Both the position numbers and the translations under genes were made by a program. From JAWPMT01 sp965601475 (GTDB taxonomy: Bacteria; Bacteroidota; Bacteroidia; Cytophagales; Cyclobacteriaceae): DNA of 64,000 nucleotides. Positions 16,211-26,233 of the stretch are shown here, piece after piece. Below the pieces are notes generated by a model. It saw nothing but the letters and a program-made list of their open reading frames with translations. It did no database searches and had not been told where the DNA came from. Location of the stretch: the NCBI GenBank assembly GCA_965601475.1, contig OZ271832.1, forward strand, positions 310,001 through 374,000, written 5' to 3'. Each line of letters opens with the position of its first letter. Position 1 is the first letter of the stretch.

Positions 16211-19200
16211 ATGAAAAACCCGCTCAATTCCCTTTACCTTGCTGTGTCCCTGCTTTTCCTCGGATCAACTGCCTCACAAGCGCAAGAGATTCAGCCATCC
16301 GATTATCAGAACCTGGATTACCGAATGATCGGTCCTTTTCGCGCCAGTAGGACCGTAGGAGGTGTTGGCGTTCCTTCACAGCCGAATGTCTTTTATATGG
16401 GTGTGAACAATGGTGGCGTCTGGAAAACCGATGACTATGGACGCACCTGGGATCCCATCTTTGATGACGCTCCTACAGGTTCGGTAGGCGACATTGCCGT
16501 TTCGGAATCCAATCCCAATGTCATTTATGTCGGAACCGGAGAAGGACTGCACCGGCCAGACCTCGGCGTTGGGGATGGCATTTTCAAAAGCATTGACGGA
16601 GGGAAAAGCTGGCAGCATGTAGGCCTGAATCACGTGCAGCAAGTGGGGAGACTGATTGTCCATCCCACTGATCCTGATATTGTATTTGTAGCAGGACTTG
16701 GTCATCCCTACGGATCTAATGAACAACGAGGTGTTTTCAGGACAAAAGATGGAGGTGAAAATTGGGAAAAGGTCTTTTACCTGGATCAATACACTGGCGC
16801 GATCCAGGTAGAATTCGATCCCAATAATCCGGACATCATCTATGCAGATATGTGGGAACACCAGGAAGGCCCATGGGAAAACGCCAAGTTTTCCGGTCCG
16901 AATAGTGGACTCTACAAGTCTACCGATGGTGGTGATACCTGGAAGAAGCTCAGTCAAGGACTGCCCGGTGCTGATCAAGGTTTAGGTCGAATCGGTATCG
17001 GCATCTCTAGAAGTAATTCCAACGTGATCTATGCAACCGTTCAGGCGGATGAACTAGGCGGCATCTACAAGAGCACGGATGCCGGAGAATCCTGGACCTT
17101 TCTCCACGGAGACTACCGACTTTGGGGAAGAGGTGGAGATTTCGCTGAGATCAAGGTACATCCCACCAATCCGGATAAGTTGTATGTAGGCAATATTGCT
17201 TCTTATACTTCCGATGATGGCGGTAAGTCCTGGATGTCACTCAAAGGTGCTCCCGGAGGCGATGACTATCACCGAATCTGGATCAACCCGACCAACCCGG
17301 ACATCATGCTTTTTGTGGCTGACCAGGGAGCAGTCGTCACGGTAAATGGGGGACGGACTTGGAGTTCCTGGTACAACCAGCCGACAAGTCAGCTGTATCA
17401 TGTGAGCACTGACAACCAATTCCCCTACTGGGTATATGGCGGCCAGCAAGAGAGTGGGGCCATCGGGGTTGCCAGCAGGGGAAATGGAGGGCAGATCAGT
17501 TTCAGGGAATTCATGGGCGTGGGCGCGGACGAATATGCCTATATAGCCCCTGACCCGAAAGACCCAGACATCATCTATGGAGGCAGGGTGACACGGTTCA
17601 ATAAAAAAACCGGGCAGTCTCAAAATGTTGCACCCGAAGCCGTGAGATCAGGGAAATATCGATTCGTCCGGACCATGCCGTTGATGTTTCATCCGGCAGA
17701 TGATAACATGCTCTTGTTTGCCACCAATGTGCTATGGAAAACCCTGGACGGTGGTCAAAACTGGGAGTCGATAAGCCCGGACCTGACGTACGAACAACCG
17801 GAAGTCCCATCGAGTGTCGGCAAGTATAAGACCAAAGAAATGGAGTCCATGGCCAGAAGAGGTGTGATCTATGCCATAGCACCCTCTCCTCTGGATGTCG
17901 ACCTCATTTGGGCCGGCACCGATGATGGTCGTGTACATGTCACCAGGGATGGAGGCAAAACCTGGGCGGATGTCACCCCACCGCAGATCAGCTCCTGGGA
18001 TAAGGTATCTCAAATTGATGCAGGGCATTTTGATAAAAATGTTGTCTACCTCGCCATCAACGCGATTCGTAAGGATGACATGACGCCGTATGTCTACAAG
18101 ACCACCGATGGCGGCAAGACATGGGAGCTCATCACCGGAGGTATGAATCCTTTCGGCCCAGTGAACGTCGTACGGGAAGACCCCAAAAAGTCAGGGTTGT
18201 TGTATGCGGGCACTGAACGTGAAGTGTACTTTTCTATCAATGATGGAGCCAACTGGCAGTCGCTTAGGAACAACATGCCTGCCTCATCCATCCGTGACCT
18301 GGTGATTCGTGAAAATGACCTGGTGGTAGGTACCCACGGGAGATCTATTTGGATATTGGACAACATCGCCCCCTTGAGGGAGATCGAGGAAGCCAAAAGT
18401 GCCGGAGCATATTTGTTTAATCCCTCCGACGCGATTAGGGTGCGTGACAACATGTTCTCAGACACCCCACTGCCACCTGAGGAACCTACGGCGCAAAACC
18501 CACCAGATGGTGCCATCATCGACTACATGATCAACGAGGAGGTCCAGACCGTGAAATTGGAAATAGTGAATCCCGGAGACGGAAGCATAATTCGTACCTA
18601 TAGCAGCAACGATCCTGAAGAACAGTATGATACGACAGCCCTGCCCCACCCTACCTATTGGATCAAGCCCACACAAAGGCTGGGAACCTCCAAAGGCCAA
18701 CACCGATTTGTTTGGGACCTAAAGCATGAGCCACCTAGAGGTGCCAAAAGACAGTTTGCCATTGCAGCAACCTACAAAAATACACCTAGTGGACCGGTGG
18801 GTCCATTGGTAGTTCCAGGAGATTACACCGTACGATTGACTGTCGATGACGAAGTCCTTGAAAAGCCTTTGACCGTAGCGATGGACCCCAGGGTAAGCGT
18901 CTCTGAGGATGAGATCGTCAAGCAAAGTAAACTCAGTATGGTGTGCTATGATGCCTACCACCAACTACAGCAAATCCGGGAGGCCATTGATTCAGGATCT
19001 GGGGTTTCGGACCAACTACGTGAGTTTAGGGGGAGCGGTGCACCAGGGGATCCGGATATCATGTACGGCAGTATCCAACAATCCGCGGTTGAGGATGAAA
19101 CGGTGGTGGGATTGCAACACAAGTTTTTGTTCATGCTCAAGTTACTGCAATCAGCAGATGCCCAAATCTCCACACAAGCGATAGCGGGTGTCAGCACCTT

Positions 19201-19249
19201 AGAAGCTGCGCTCGAGGAGATGATGGATCGCTGGGAGAAGTTGAAGTAG
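16211..19249 (+). CDS. large secreted BNR/VPS10-sortilin-like beta-propeller protein
   Basis: A 1012-residue exoprotein with a signal peptide (residues 1-25, cut after SQAQ). The region from about 30 to 730 carries many BNR/sortilin-type repeats with the S/T-x-D-G-G-x-T/S-W pattern (DGGKSWQHVG, DGGENWEKVF, DGGDTWKKLS, DDGGKSWMSL, DGGQNWESIS, DGGKTWADVT, DGGKTWELIT), which build one or two propellers. The last 250 residues are a beta-rich domain (RFVWDLKHEPPRG, PGDYTVRLTVDDEV) plus a helical end. Such glycosyl-hydrolase-like proteins are abundant in marine Bacteroidota; the substrate is unknown. A weak -33/-7-like pair (TTG, TATCTTG) precedes the start. Confidence 0.88.
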   Translation: MKNPLNSLYLAVSLLFLGSTASQAQEIQPSDYQNLDYRMIGPFRASRTVGGVGVPSQPNVFYMGVNNGGVWKTDDYGRTWDPIFDDAPTGSVGDIAVSESNPNVIYVGTGEGLHRPDLGVGDGIFKSIDGGKSWQHVGLNHVQQVGRLIVHPTDPDIVFVAGLGHPYGSNEQRGVFRTKDGGENWEKVFYLDQYTGAIQVEFDPNNPDIIYADMWEHQEGPWENAKFSGPNSGLYKSTDGGDTWKKLSQGLPGADQGLGRIGIGISRSNSNVIYATVQADELGGIYKSTDAGESWTFLHGDYRLWGRGGDFAEIKVHPTNPDKLYVGNIASYTSDDGGKSWMSLKGAPGGDDYHRIWINPTNPDIMLFVADQGAVVTVNGGRTWSSWYNQPTSQLYHVSTDNQFPYWVYGGQQESGAIGVASRGNGGQISFREFMGVGADEYAYIAPDPKDPDIIYGGRVTRFNKKTGQSQNVAPEAVRSGKYRFVRTMPLMFHPADDNMLLFATNVLWKTLDGGQNWESISPDLTYEQPEVPSSVGKYKTKEMESMARRGVIYAIAPSPLDVDLIWAGTDDGRVHVTRDGGKTWADVTPPQISSWDKVSQIDAGHFDKNVVYLAINAIRKDDMTPYVYKTTDGGKTWELITGGMNPFGPVNVVREDPKKSGLLYAGTEREVYFSINDGANWQSLRNNMPASSIRDLVIRENDLVVGTHGRSIWILDNIAPLREIEEAKSAGAYLFNPSDAIRVRDNMFSDTPLPPEEPTAQNPPDGAIIDYMINEEVQTVKLEIVNPGDGSIIRTYSSNDPEEQYDTTALPHPTYWIKPTQRLGTSKGQHRFVWDLKHEPPRGAKRQFAIAATYKNTPSGPVGPLVVPGDYTVRLTVDDEVLEKPLTVAMDPRVSVSEDEIVKQSKLSMVCYDAYHQLQQIREAIDSGSGVSDQLREFRGSGAPGDPDIMYGSIQQSAVEDETVVGLQHKFLFMLKLLQSADAQISTQAIAGVSTLEAALEEMMDRWEKLK

Positions 19250-19493
19250 TGACGATTCAGGAAGCAGTATTGTAATCTTTGAAAAGCTTGCTCAGGGATG
19301 TTTTTCTTGCTCATTTGAGCATGAATCCGCTATTATTTGGTGGCTACCAAAGAACCCGCGATCTCAACAAAAAGGAACCTATTCATTGATCCTCCAGTCT
19401 CAGGTCATTTCATATTTCTCAACTAAATTAAACCTGCCACATATTCGGTTAAGAAAGAAGCCGGTTTTACCAATCTATTAAAGACTGTAGAGC

Positions 19494-20816
19494 ATGGAGA
19501 AATACAAGTTTATCGTCCTGGGTACCATCGCTATGATCTCCCTTATGGTTCCTGCATACGCACAACAAATTGATGGTCTTCATCATTGGGAGATTCCGAG
19601 CAAAGACCCCGATCGGATCATATTAACATTTCATGGTGATCCGTCTACCAATCGTGCAGTTACGTGGCGTACGGACAGGAGCATTACCCAGGCCGTGGCC
19701 CAAATTGCAGAGGCAACGGTTAACTCGGATTTTGCCAAGGATGCGATTACCAGGAATGCGCGAACCGAGTCGTTTGACCTGGGCGCATATAAAGGAAACA
19801 AACCGCTGATTGTCCATTACCACAGCGTCATATTTGACACCCTAAAACCCGATGTCCTCTATGCCTATCGCGTTGGAGATGGCGCGGACTACTGGTCTGA
19901 GTGGATCCAGTTTCGCACTGCGAAAGCCAATTACTCCTCTACTCAATTCGTTTATTTCGGCGATGCCCAGAATGATGTTCTCGCCCACTGGTCTCGTGTG
20001 ATTCGCATGGCATATCAGAAAGCGCCGGATGCATCATTTGTCATCCACGCGGGAGATCTCATCGACGATGCACATCGCGATCATGAGTGGGCGGAATGGT
20101 ACAAAGCTGGCGGCTTTATCCATAGCCAATGGACGGCAATCCCAGTAGTCGGGAATCACGAATTCTGGCACCTCACAAGGGGAGAGCCAAGAGAGCTTTC
20201 CATCCAATGGCGACCGCAATTCACGCTTCCCCTCGAAAAAGATCTGGCGGCTGAACTGCACGAGACAGTATATACAGTAGACTATCAGGACATCCGAATC
20301 ATCGTGCTCAATTCAAATGATGAACTAGAAGCACAAACGAGCTACCTGGAAGATCAACTCAGGAATTGCACGACCAGGTGGAAGATTGTGACCTGTCATC
20401 ACTCCATATTCTCCCCCGCCAAGGGGCGAGACTTCAAGTTTGCTCGCGAAAACTGGAAACCGCTGCTGGACCGATATGATGTGGACCTGGTACTGAATGG
20501 CCATGATCATACCTATGCGAGGGGGCATGTTCCGATTAGAACAACTGACGCGGACCAATCAGAGGGACTCCGTACGGTCTACGTGACTTCCGTGAGTGGT
20601 CCCAAGCAATACAAGCTCGATCCGAAGCAGTTGGAAGCCTATTCAGCTCAGCAATATGAGCTGGACAGGGCAGCGGAACAAACGCAGTTCTTCCAGATCA
20701 TCACTATTGAAGACAATACACTAACCTATGTCGCCTATACAGCGCTTGGAGAGGAATATGATCGAGCCGTGATTACCAAAGACTTCAATACAGGTAAGAA
20801 AACGCTAGACCAATGA
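19494..20816 (+). CDS. secreted purple acid phosphatase-like metallophosphoesterase
   Basis: A 440-residue protein with a signal peptide (about 1-24, PAYAQQ), an N-terminal fibronectin-III-like purple acid phosphatase domain (about 35-145) and a calcineurin-like metallophosphoesterase domain. All metal-binding blocks are visible: YFGDAQND, IHAGDLIDD, VVGNHEFW, TCHHSIFSP and LNGHDHTYARGH. It should release phosphate from phosphomonoesters in the periplasm or outside. It lies 244 bp downstream of the BNR-propeller gene in the same direction; co-transcription is uncertain. Confidence 0.92.
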   Translation: MEKYKFIVLGTIAMISLMVPAYAQQIDGLHHWEIPSKDPDRIILTFHGDPSTNRAVTWRTDRSITQAVAQIAEATVNSDFAKDAITRNARTESFDLGAYKGNKPLIVHYHSVIFDTLKPDVLYAYRVGDGADYWSEWIQFRTAKANYSSTQFVYFGDAQNDVLAHWSRVIRMAYQKAPDASFVIHAGDLIDDAHRDHEWAEWYKAGGFIHSQWTAIPVVGNHEFWHLTRGEPRELSIQWRPQFTLPLEKDLAAELHETVYTVDYQDIRIIVLNSNDELEAQTSYLEDQLRNCTTRWKIVTCHHSIFSPAKGRDFKFARENWKPLLDRYDVDLVLNGHDHTYARGHVPIRTTDADQSEGLRTVYVTSVSGPKQYKLDPKQLEAYSAQQYELDRAAEQTQFFQIITIEDNTLTYVAYTALGEEYDRAVITKDFNTGKKTLDQ

Positions 20817-20943
20817 CCAGGGCTTCAATTACACCCTATTCAGGGGCGTAAAGCACATTCCGCCTCGTTGAAGCGGGATTGGGACTGGCCCACACAAGCG
20901 ACGAAATATTGGGCCACGCACTTGAATATCTCAAATGAAAATC

Positions 20944-22116
20944 TCAAACTGTTTGTGCGATAAGCCTTTTGAAAGGTTTGAGCCCAAATAAAAACCTCGT
21001 CAGATTGTTGGTTCGAATCAATTGATATAGCAGAATCGATGCAGGAATAGCAGTCATAGCAATGATCAGGAACTTGACAAAAGGATTAAGATCGAAGGAT
21101 ACGATGTAGTACCCAAACACGATAATCAAAGTCTGATGCAGCATGTACACAGGCAGGATACTGATATTCGCTGGCACAAGCCATTTATGATTGAAGTCCA
21201 TTGCTTTGGCAAAGAATCCCAGGAAGAACAAAGTCCAACTCAACGCTATGAACATGGCAATGATCGAACTGCTCACATGAATCCAATTCCACTCGGGGTA
21301 GGTGTATCCCTGAACCATCTGCTCACTGGTGGCCCCCATGTACATGAAGACCGTAGAGCTCAACACACCGGCAAATAGTAGGAGCTTCCTCCTCTCCTTA
21401 ACAATGGTGATCAATTCCCTATCGACCATAAAGATGAAACCATACAAGAAAGGCCACAGGTAGATAAAAAAGTCTGCCCAGTCCGTGTAGCCCTGAAAAA
21501 CGGGTTTAAGGAGCAGTCGACAGATCAGCATCGGAACGACTAAAACAAAAATCCCAAATCGAGTAGATAGGATATCCTTCAGCCAATCGAAACGTATTTT
21601 TCCTTCCTTGATTCTTCTGAAAAGTGGAAGACAGACCATCGTCATCACAAAGAGATAGGGAAGGTACCATAGGTGTGTACCCAAATGGCCAAACCACAAC
21701 AGCAGACGGGATCCCATGTTCACATCTAGTTGTTCGAGGGGGTAAACCTTCATAAAATCCATGAACCCACCTTGGAAGGCTCTGAACATTTTCCATTCGT
21801 AATATCGCTGGGGTGGAATCAACACCAGTATCCCAAAGACAAAAGGAATAATCAGTCTTTTCAGGCGATCGGAGAAGAATTTGTCTTTTCTCGCGCGCAT
21901 GGCTAACCATGTGCCTGCACCTGAGACGAGAAAAATCAAGTGCATTCTCCACCCATGTGTAAACATGGTGAGGATATCAAAAACAAAATGTTGATCGGCA
22001 TTCTTGATGTGCCACTCCAAATGATCAAATGGTCTCCAAGAGTGGAAAATAAAGAGTAAACCAAAAGCCAATACTCTTAGCCAATCCAGGTAATAAAGTC
22101 TTTTACTCGTTGTCAT
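20944..22116 (-). CDS. membrane acyltransferase family protein
   Basis: About 390 residues with roughly ten membrane helices, of the acyltransferase-3/OpgC-like family. YYLDWLRVLAFGLLFIFHSW carries the family's N-terminal DxxR...H motif, followed by LIFLVSGAGTWL and RLIIPFVFGI. Such enzymes transfer acyl groups to surface carbohydrates or other envelope molecules. The ATG at 22116 is chosen over a TTG at 22146. It follows the DUF4386-like membrane gene by 39 bp, so the two probably form one transcript. Confidence 0.88.
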   Translation of the reverse strand: MTTSKRLYYLDWLRVLAFGLLFIFHSWRPFDHLEWHIKNADQHFVFDILTMFTHGWRMHLIFLVSGAGTWLAMRARKDKFFSDRLKRLIIPFVFGILVLIPPQRYYEWKMFRAFQGGFMDFMKVYPLEQLDVNMGSRLLLWFGHLGTHLWYLPYLFVMTMVCLPLFRRIKEGKIRFDWLKDILSTRFGIFVLVVPMLICRLLLKPVFQGYTDWADFFIYLWPFLYGFIFMVDRELITIVKERRKLLLFAGVLSSTVFMYMGATSEQMVQGYTYPEWNWIHVSSSIIAMFIALSWTLFFLGFFAKAMDFNHKWLVPANISILPVYMLHQTLIIVFGYYIVSFDLNPFVKFLIIAMTAIPASILLYQLIRTNNLTRFLFGLKPFKRLIAQTV

Positions 22117-22155
22117 GATTCCATCATTTTTTTCCGCGGTATTCAACCATTGTCG

Positions 22156-22851
22156 TCAAGGGCTAGCCAGTTTTATGCTTTCCCCTTTCAGCAGACTCAT
22201 TCCAAGCCAACCTGCCCATATTGGGGCCAAAAACAAATACACCATCAATCCGGTAAGGGCGAGGTAGGGTAGTGATAACAATTCACCTATTGCAGAGATC
22301 AAGGTAAATGTTCCCAAAACGATCGTTACAATACCAAGCACTCTTCGCTCAGCACTCAAAACCGAACCAATTCCCACCCACCAGATACCGGCTAACAAAA
22401 ATTCCAAAAATCCCCATATGCCTCCGTAGACCATTTCTGTTGTATTGGTAAACGCGATGCGGTATACTTCCTTGGTCACTTCATCAGCACTTGCATAACC
22501 AGATATCAAGGTCGGCCAGGTTTTGGCCAGAATGGCGGCACCTAAGCTCCCAGCGAAAATGTATCCCAAACCACAAAACGTCAAGATTCCCATCCAATAG
22601 GGGCTCTGATTTTTCAACCAGTAGTGAATTAGGATTGCTGCCGGAACGAGGAGCAAATAGTATCCTACCATGTCTGCCAACCAGGACCACTTCATTAACT
22701 GCCCTGCCTCCTCTCCTATTTTGTAATAGAAGTAAAGATCAAATTCCTCGCCTCCTGCGACGCCTGTTAGCGAGAAATTGGTAAAAGCAAAAGGAACTGA
22801 AAGTATGGCTAGCCATCCCGCTGTTCTCCTAAATGAGTTTTGCTTTTCCAT
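22156..22851 (-). CDS. DUF4386-like integral membrane protein
   Basis: A 231-residue protein with six hydrophobic helices and the RRTAGWLAILSVPFAF start seen in DUF4386-type proteins of Bacteroidota and Actinobacteria. No catalytic motif is visible. It is the first gene of a two-gene minus unit with the acyltransferase. The function is unknown. Confidence 0.75.
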   Translation of the reverse strand: MEKQNSFRRTAGWLAILSVPFAFTNFSLTGVAGGEEFDLYFYYKIGEEAGQLMKWSWLADMVGYYLLLVPAAILIHYWLKNQSPYWMGILTFCGLGYIFAGSLGAAILAKTWPTLISGYASADEVTKEVYRIAFTNTTEMVYGGIWGFLEFLLAGIWWVGIGSVLSAERRVLGIVTIVLGTFTLISAIGELLSLPYLALTGLMVYLFLAPIWAGWLGMSLLKGESIKLASP

Positions 22852-23007
22852 GATTTCCTTTTCTATGTTTTCACAAATGAATTCCTAACTCCTGTGTTTC
22901 AATTCGCCCCAAACTCATCAAAGCATTGTATACAATCCTCCAAATGATGCATTGTTATTATTTGATGCTTCCATGTCAAACTGCGATTATACTTTCCCTG
23001 AGCAAGG

Positions 23008-23919
23008 TTATTTCTTTGCCTCAATTGCCTTTATAGCCTTCATCAAAGCCTCATTGAATGCTGCAGATCGATTCATCATCAGAAAATGATCCCCTTCTTC
23101 TATTATAATCGCCTCAAAGGCCTTCATGTGTCGAAGATTCGCTTCCGAATCGACAGGCCAGAGATCTCCATTCACCGCCATTATGGGCTTATCTATTTCC
23201 TCAAATATGGTAGCGGCACTCCCATCAATACTGTGAGACATAAGTTCGTCCATGGCGCTCATGGCCACGAAAGGCGGAGCTGCCGCCATATCTGTGAGAA
23301 TCCACTCACGTGATATCGAATCGGCATTTGGATGGAACATTTGTTGCACAAATTGACGAGCTCCAAGTTGAAAATCGTTTCGTATTGGAGTGACCATCAT
23401 GTCATACTCCTCCCGACTCAACGGATATTCAATATTATGGTAATCATCTACTGCTACAAGACCCCGAACCTGCTGAGGCATTTGGAGCGCTGCATGTGCG
23501 ATAACGGTTCCCCCCATTGAGTGTCCTATGAGGATGACATTGTTGCTTCCAGTTGCCTCAACGACGGCCTGCACATCTTCTCCGAATGCTTTCATCGAAT
23601 AGGTTTTGCGTGTCATGCCGGAATGCCCATGCCCTGCAAGGTCAACTAATACAACTTTGTAGGTTTCGGAGAAAGTGGATACCTGCTTTTGCCAGTAGCG
23701 TGAATCACAACTCCAGCCATGAACAAAAATCAGCGCAAAGTCACCGTCACCATATACCTCAAAGGAAATCGTTGTTCCGTCTGCCGATGTAGTCGTTTGA
23801 GGCCAATCCCTTTGCGCTTGTGAAAAAGCAACAGTTGAAAAAAGGGCGATTACGAAGAAGGCGATGAATAAACATCCACTTCTATGCCACGAATTAAAAT
23901 TTATCCTATGCTCATGCAT
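23008..23919 (-). CDS. secreted alpha/beta hydrolase
   Basis: A 303-residue alpha/beta-hydrolase with a membrane-export signal (about 15-35, ending AFSQAQ). The oxyanion region FVHGWSCDSRYW, nucleophile elbow GHSMGG (Ser134) and histidine in EEGDHF (His278) give a complete triad with an acid expected around MAVNGDLWPVD. It likely hydrolyses an ester or similar bond in the periplasm. The gene is the downstream member of a series of minus-strand hydrolase genes; the previous gene ends 73 bp upstream. Confidence 0.9.
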   Translation of the reverse strand: MHEHRINFNSWHRSGCLFIAFFVIALFSTVAFSQAQRDWPQTTTSADGTTISFEVYGDGDFALIFVHGWSCDSRYWQKQVSTFSETYKVVLVDLAGHGHSGMTRKTYSMKAFGEDVQAVVEATGSNNVILIGHSMGGTVIAHAALQMPQQVRGLVAVDDYHNIEYPLSREEYDMMVTPIRNDFQLGARQFVQQMFHPNADSISREWILTDMAAAPPFVAMSAMDELMSHSIDGSAATIFEEIDKPIMAVNGDLWPVDSEANLRHMKAFEAIIIEEGDHFLMMNRSAAFNEALMKAIKAIEAKK

Positions 23920-23992
23920 TGCTTCAAATATTTTGGGTGTTCAGTGTGTATTTCAAATATTCTATTCTTCAGCTCTCGTTGTATTGTCAGTA

Positions 23993-24943
23993 TTATTCCT
24001 GTTGCCGCAATGAATCAGCTTCAATTCCTCTTATGAATGCAGCTAAATCATTCAGGCACGCCACGCTCACCGTATTTGATTCAATATCAATTAGCGCATG
24101 TCCTCCACTGGGATATATTTTGATCTCGAAGTCATTTAGACCGTTTTCTTCCAGACGTTCAATGCATGCAGCAACAGGAACATTCGTGTCTCCTTCGCCA
24201 AAAGCAAACAGAACGGGGACTTCCACTTCCTTCAGATAGGGTATGGGGTCAAAGCCCGCGAATGCGCGGAAATGCTCCATTTTCTTCAACCTATTGGTGG
24301 TAATCGGGGCGATCATCCGGGCAACAATGGGGTATGTGTAGTCTGAAATATTGTAGATTTCTTCATGCAGCAGTTGTTCGTCAGTACTCACTGTTGCACC
24401 TGACAGACTGGCAATGAACGAAACATCTTCCGTCATCGTAGCTGCAACGGGAGCAATCCAGCCTCCTTGGCTCATGCCGACAAGTCCTATGTAGGCGTAT
24501 TTGAAACGATCTTGTTGCTTAACAAACGCTATGGCACTAATAGCATCATTGGCAAGCTCATCGAAACTGGCTCTAATCCATTTTCCCTCCGATTTTTCGC
24601 ACCCTCTTTTGTCGGGAATAAGCACCGCTATACCATTGTCCTGAAGGTGCTTCACTACGGATAAGTACCAACCATTATTTCGAAAACTCGGCCCCGAACC
24701 TTGGATAATCACGACCGTAGGAAAGGGGCTTGCGCCTGGGGATTCTGCGTCTTCCGGTAACATCAACATCCCAGCGAGTTGTAGGTTGTCTATCTCGTTT
24801 GGGAAAAATACCTCGGCGTATTCCAGCTCAGACAAACCAGGAGCATCAAAACCTGGAGCACCCTTTTTGTTGAAAATCAAAGGCAGCAAAAGGATCACAA
24901 CCAAAACCAAGAGCGCTAGCAATGCTATCTTCAGTTTTTTCAT
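23993..24943 (-). CDS. alpha/beta hydrolase, dienelactone hydrolase/S9-like type
   Basis: About 316 residues with an N-terminal membrane anchor or signal (KIALLALLVLVVILLLPL). The core carries VVIIQGSGPS (oxyanion loop), PDKRGCEKSEG, the nucleophile elbow GMSQGG and the C-terminal SGGHAL histidine. These are typical of the acyl-peptide-hydrolase/dienelactone-hydrolase-like subgroup. The ATG at 24943 is preferred to a TTG at 24967. The upstream saccharopine-dehydrogenase-like gene ends 38 bp before it, so they are probably co-transcribed. Confidence 0.88.
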   Translation of the reverse strand: MKKLKIALLALLVLVVILLLPLIFNKKGAPGFDAPGLSELEYAEVFFPNEIDNLQLAGMLMLPEDAESPGASPFPTVVIIQGSGPSFRNNGWYLSVVKHLQDNGIAVLIPDKRGCEKSEGKWIRASFDELANDAISAIAFVKQQDRFKYAYIGLVGMSQGGWIAPVAATMTEDVSFIASLSGATVSTDEQLLHEEIYNISDYTYPIVARMIAPITTNRLKKMEHFRAFAGFDPIPYLKEVEVPVLFAFGEGDTNVPVAACIERLEENGLNDFEIKIYPSGGHALIDIESNTVSVACLNDLAAFIRGIEADSLRQQE

Positions 24944-24981
24944 CGTTATTGACACTCTATTGTTCAAACCTATACTACTGA

Positions 24982-26115
24982 TTAAGAGACTCTTTCTGTC
25001 TTTGTACTTACTTCCGAACTTTCGCTACTTACTCCAATACCTAGCTTCTGAAGGTCATCGAAAAACTGCTTGGGCTCAACCGCCCAGGCCTGCAATTGTA
25101 AGCCCGGTTTGATGTCCCCTGACAAGTATTGCTTCAGGCAGGCGACAAGGGGAATTACGGTGATTTCATAGCCATCTTCGTGGTGGACTTTCATACGGAA
25201 TGTCCCGCCGGGTCCTTCACAATCAGCAACAAGCATTACGCCATAGGGAGGTTTACTTCTCTTCAAGCCCCACTCAAACAGCCTGCCCAGCGGTCCGTAC
25301 ATAGAGGGGGGCAGTACATTCACGCCAAGCATCAGAATGGGCAATACAAGGTTATCCATGAGTGGGTTGAAGCCTGAAATGTAAAAACCTGTTTCTTCGA
25401 TTTCCTGGATGTGATCGGGTACACACCTGATTTCCTCCATCATCATGGGGGGACAGGACAATTCATGGTAAGGATCTCCAAAGTCCCATTTGGGAATGTT
25501 GCTCCATTGGACCTTTTTCCATTGACTATCCTGATAGTAAGCTCCCTCAAAGGACTTCAACTCCTCGAGCATTTCGTGATTGGTACTTGTCGTGTACTGG
25601 TATAGACTCCAATCCATTTTGAGCGCAGCGTAGATATTGGCCTTTGACAAAGTTCCCAATCGCTCCTTTGCCCACTTGATCATCGCTCCGGGGATTCCGG
25701 GATGATACCCACCATCAGTAATGAAAATGAGCCCCTTTTCCTCGATTTCATCGCTGTGGGATCGAAGAATTCCGATTTTATCGCGAGCGGAGAGTTGCGT
25801 ATCGAAATAATGGGTGTTCGTTTCAATGGCAGCCTCAACAACATTCCGTACATACTTCATAGAGCTTGAGGCTGCTATGACCATATCCACCTCCCGGAAA
25901 GGCGCAATTAGCGTCGACTTGTCGGCGGCATCCAAGACCGTGTAACCTACTTTGGACCCGCTGAACTGACTTTCCAGGGCCTCGGCTGTTGCCTTGGCTC
26001 TATCCATATTGCGACCTGCCAGTGTTATCTGAAACTCCGGAAGATGCTCCAAAAGGCGGGTTGCCAGTAGCTTACCGACATTGCCATAACCCCCTATGAT
26101 GAGTAGCTTTTTCAT
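24982..26115 (-). CDS. saccharopine dehydrogenase-like NAD(P)-binding protein
   Basis: A 377-residue protein with an N-terminal Rossmann fold (LIIGGYGNVGKLLA; GxGxxG-like GGYGNVG at 8-14) of the saccharopine-dehydrogenase / trans-acting enoyl reductase family, followed by YTVLDAADKSTL and the VIAASSSMKYVRNVVEAAIE helix. The C-terminal half is a dehydrogenase substrate domain. The true substrate is not lysine-pathway specific in this subgroup and is unknown. It lies in the minus-strand set between alpha/beta hydrolases. Confidence 0.87.
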   Translation of the reverse strand: MKKLLIIGGYGNVGKLLATRLLEHLPEFQITLAGRNMDRAKATAEALESQFSGSKVGYTVLDAADKSTLIAPFREVDMVIAASSSMKYVRNVVEAAIETNTHYFDTQLSARDKIGILRSHSDEIEEKGLIFITDGGYHPGIPGAMIKWAKERLGTLSKANIYAALKMDWSLYQYTTSTNHEMLEELKSFEGAYYQDSQWKKVQWSNIPKWDFGDPYHELSCPPMMMEEIRCVPDHIQEIEETGFYISGFNPLMDNLVLPILMLGVNVLPPSMYGPLGRLFEWGLKRSKPPYGVMLVADCEGPGGTFRMKVHHEDGYEITVIPLVACLKQYLSGDIKPGLQLQAWAVEPKQFFDDLQKLGIGVSSESSEVSTKTERVS

Positions 26116-26233
26116 TATTTCTACATTTTCTAAAAGTTCAATGATGTCATTTCTGTATAATCTTCTAGGGTTAGGTCATGTGCTTGGCTTTTGAATCTTT
26201 CGCTTTTGAGGTTCATCATGTCGTTTTCTTGAA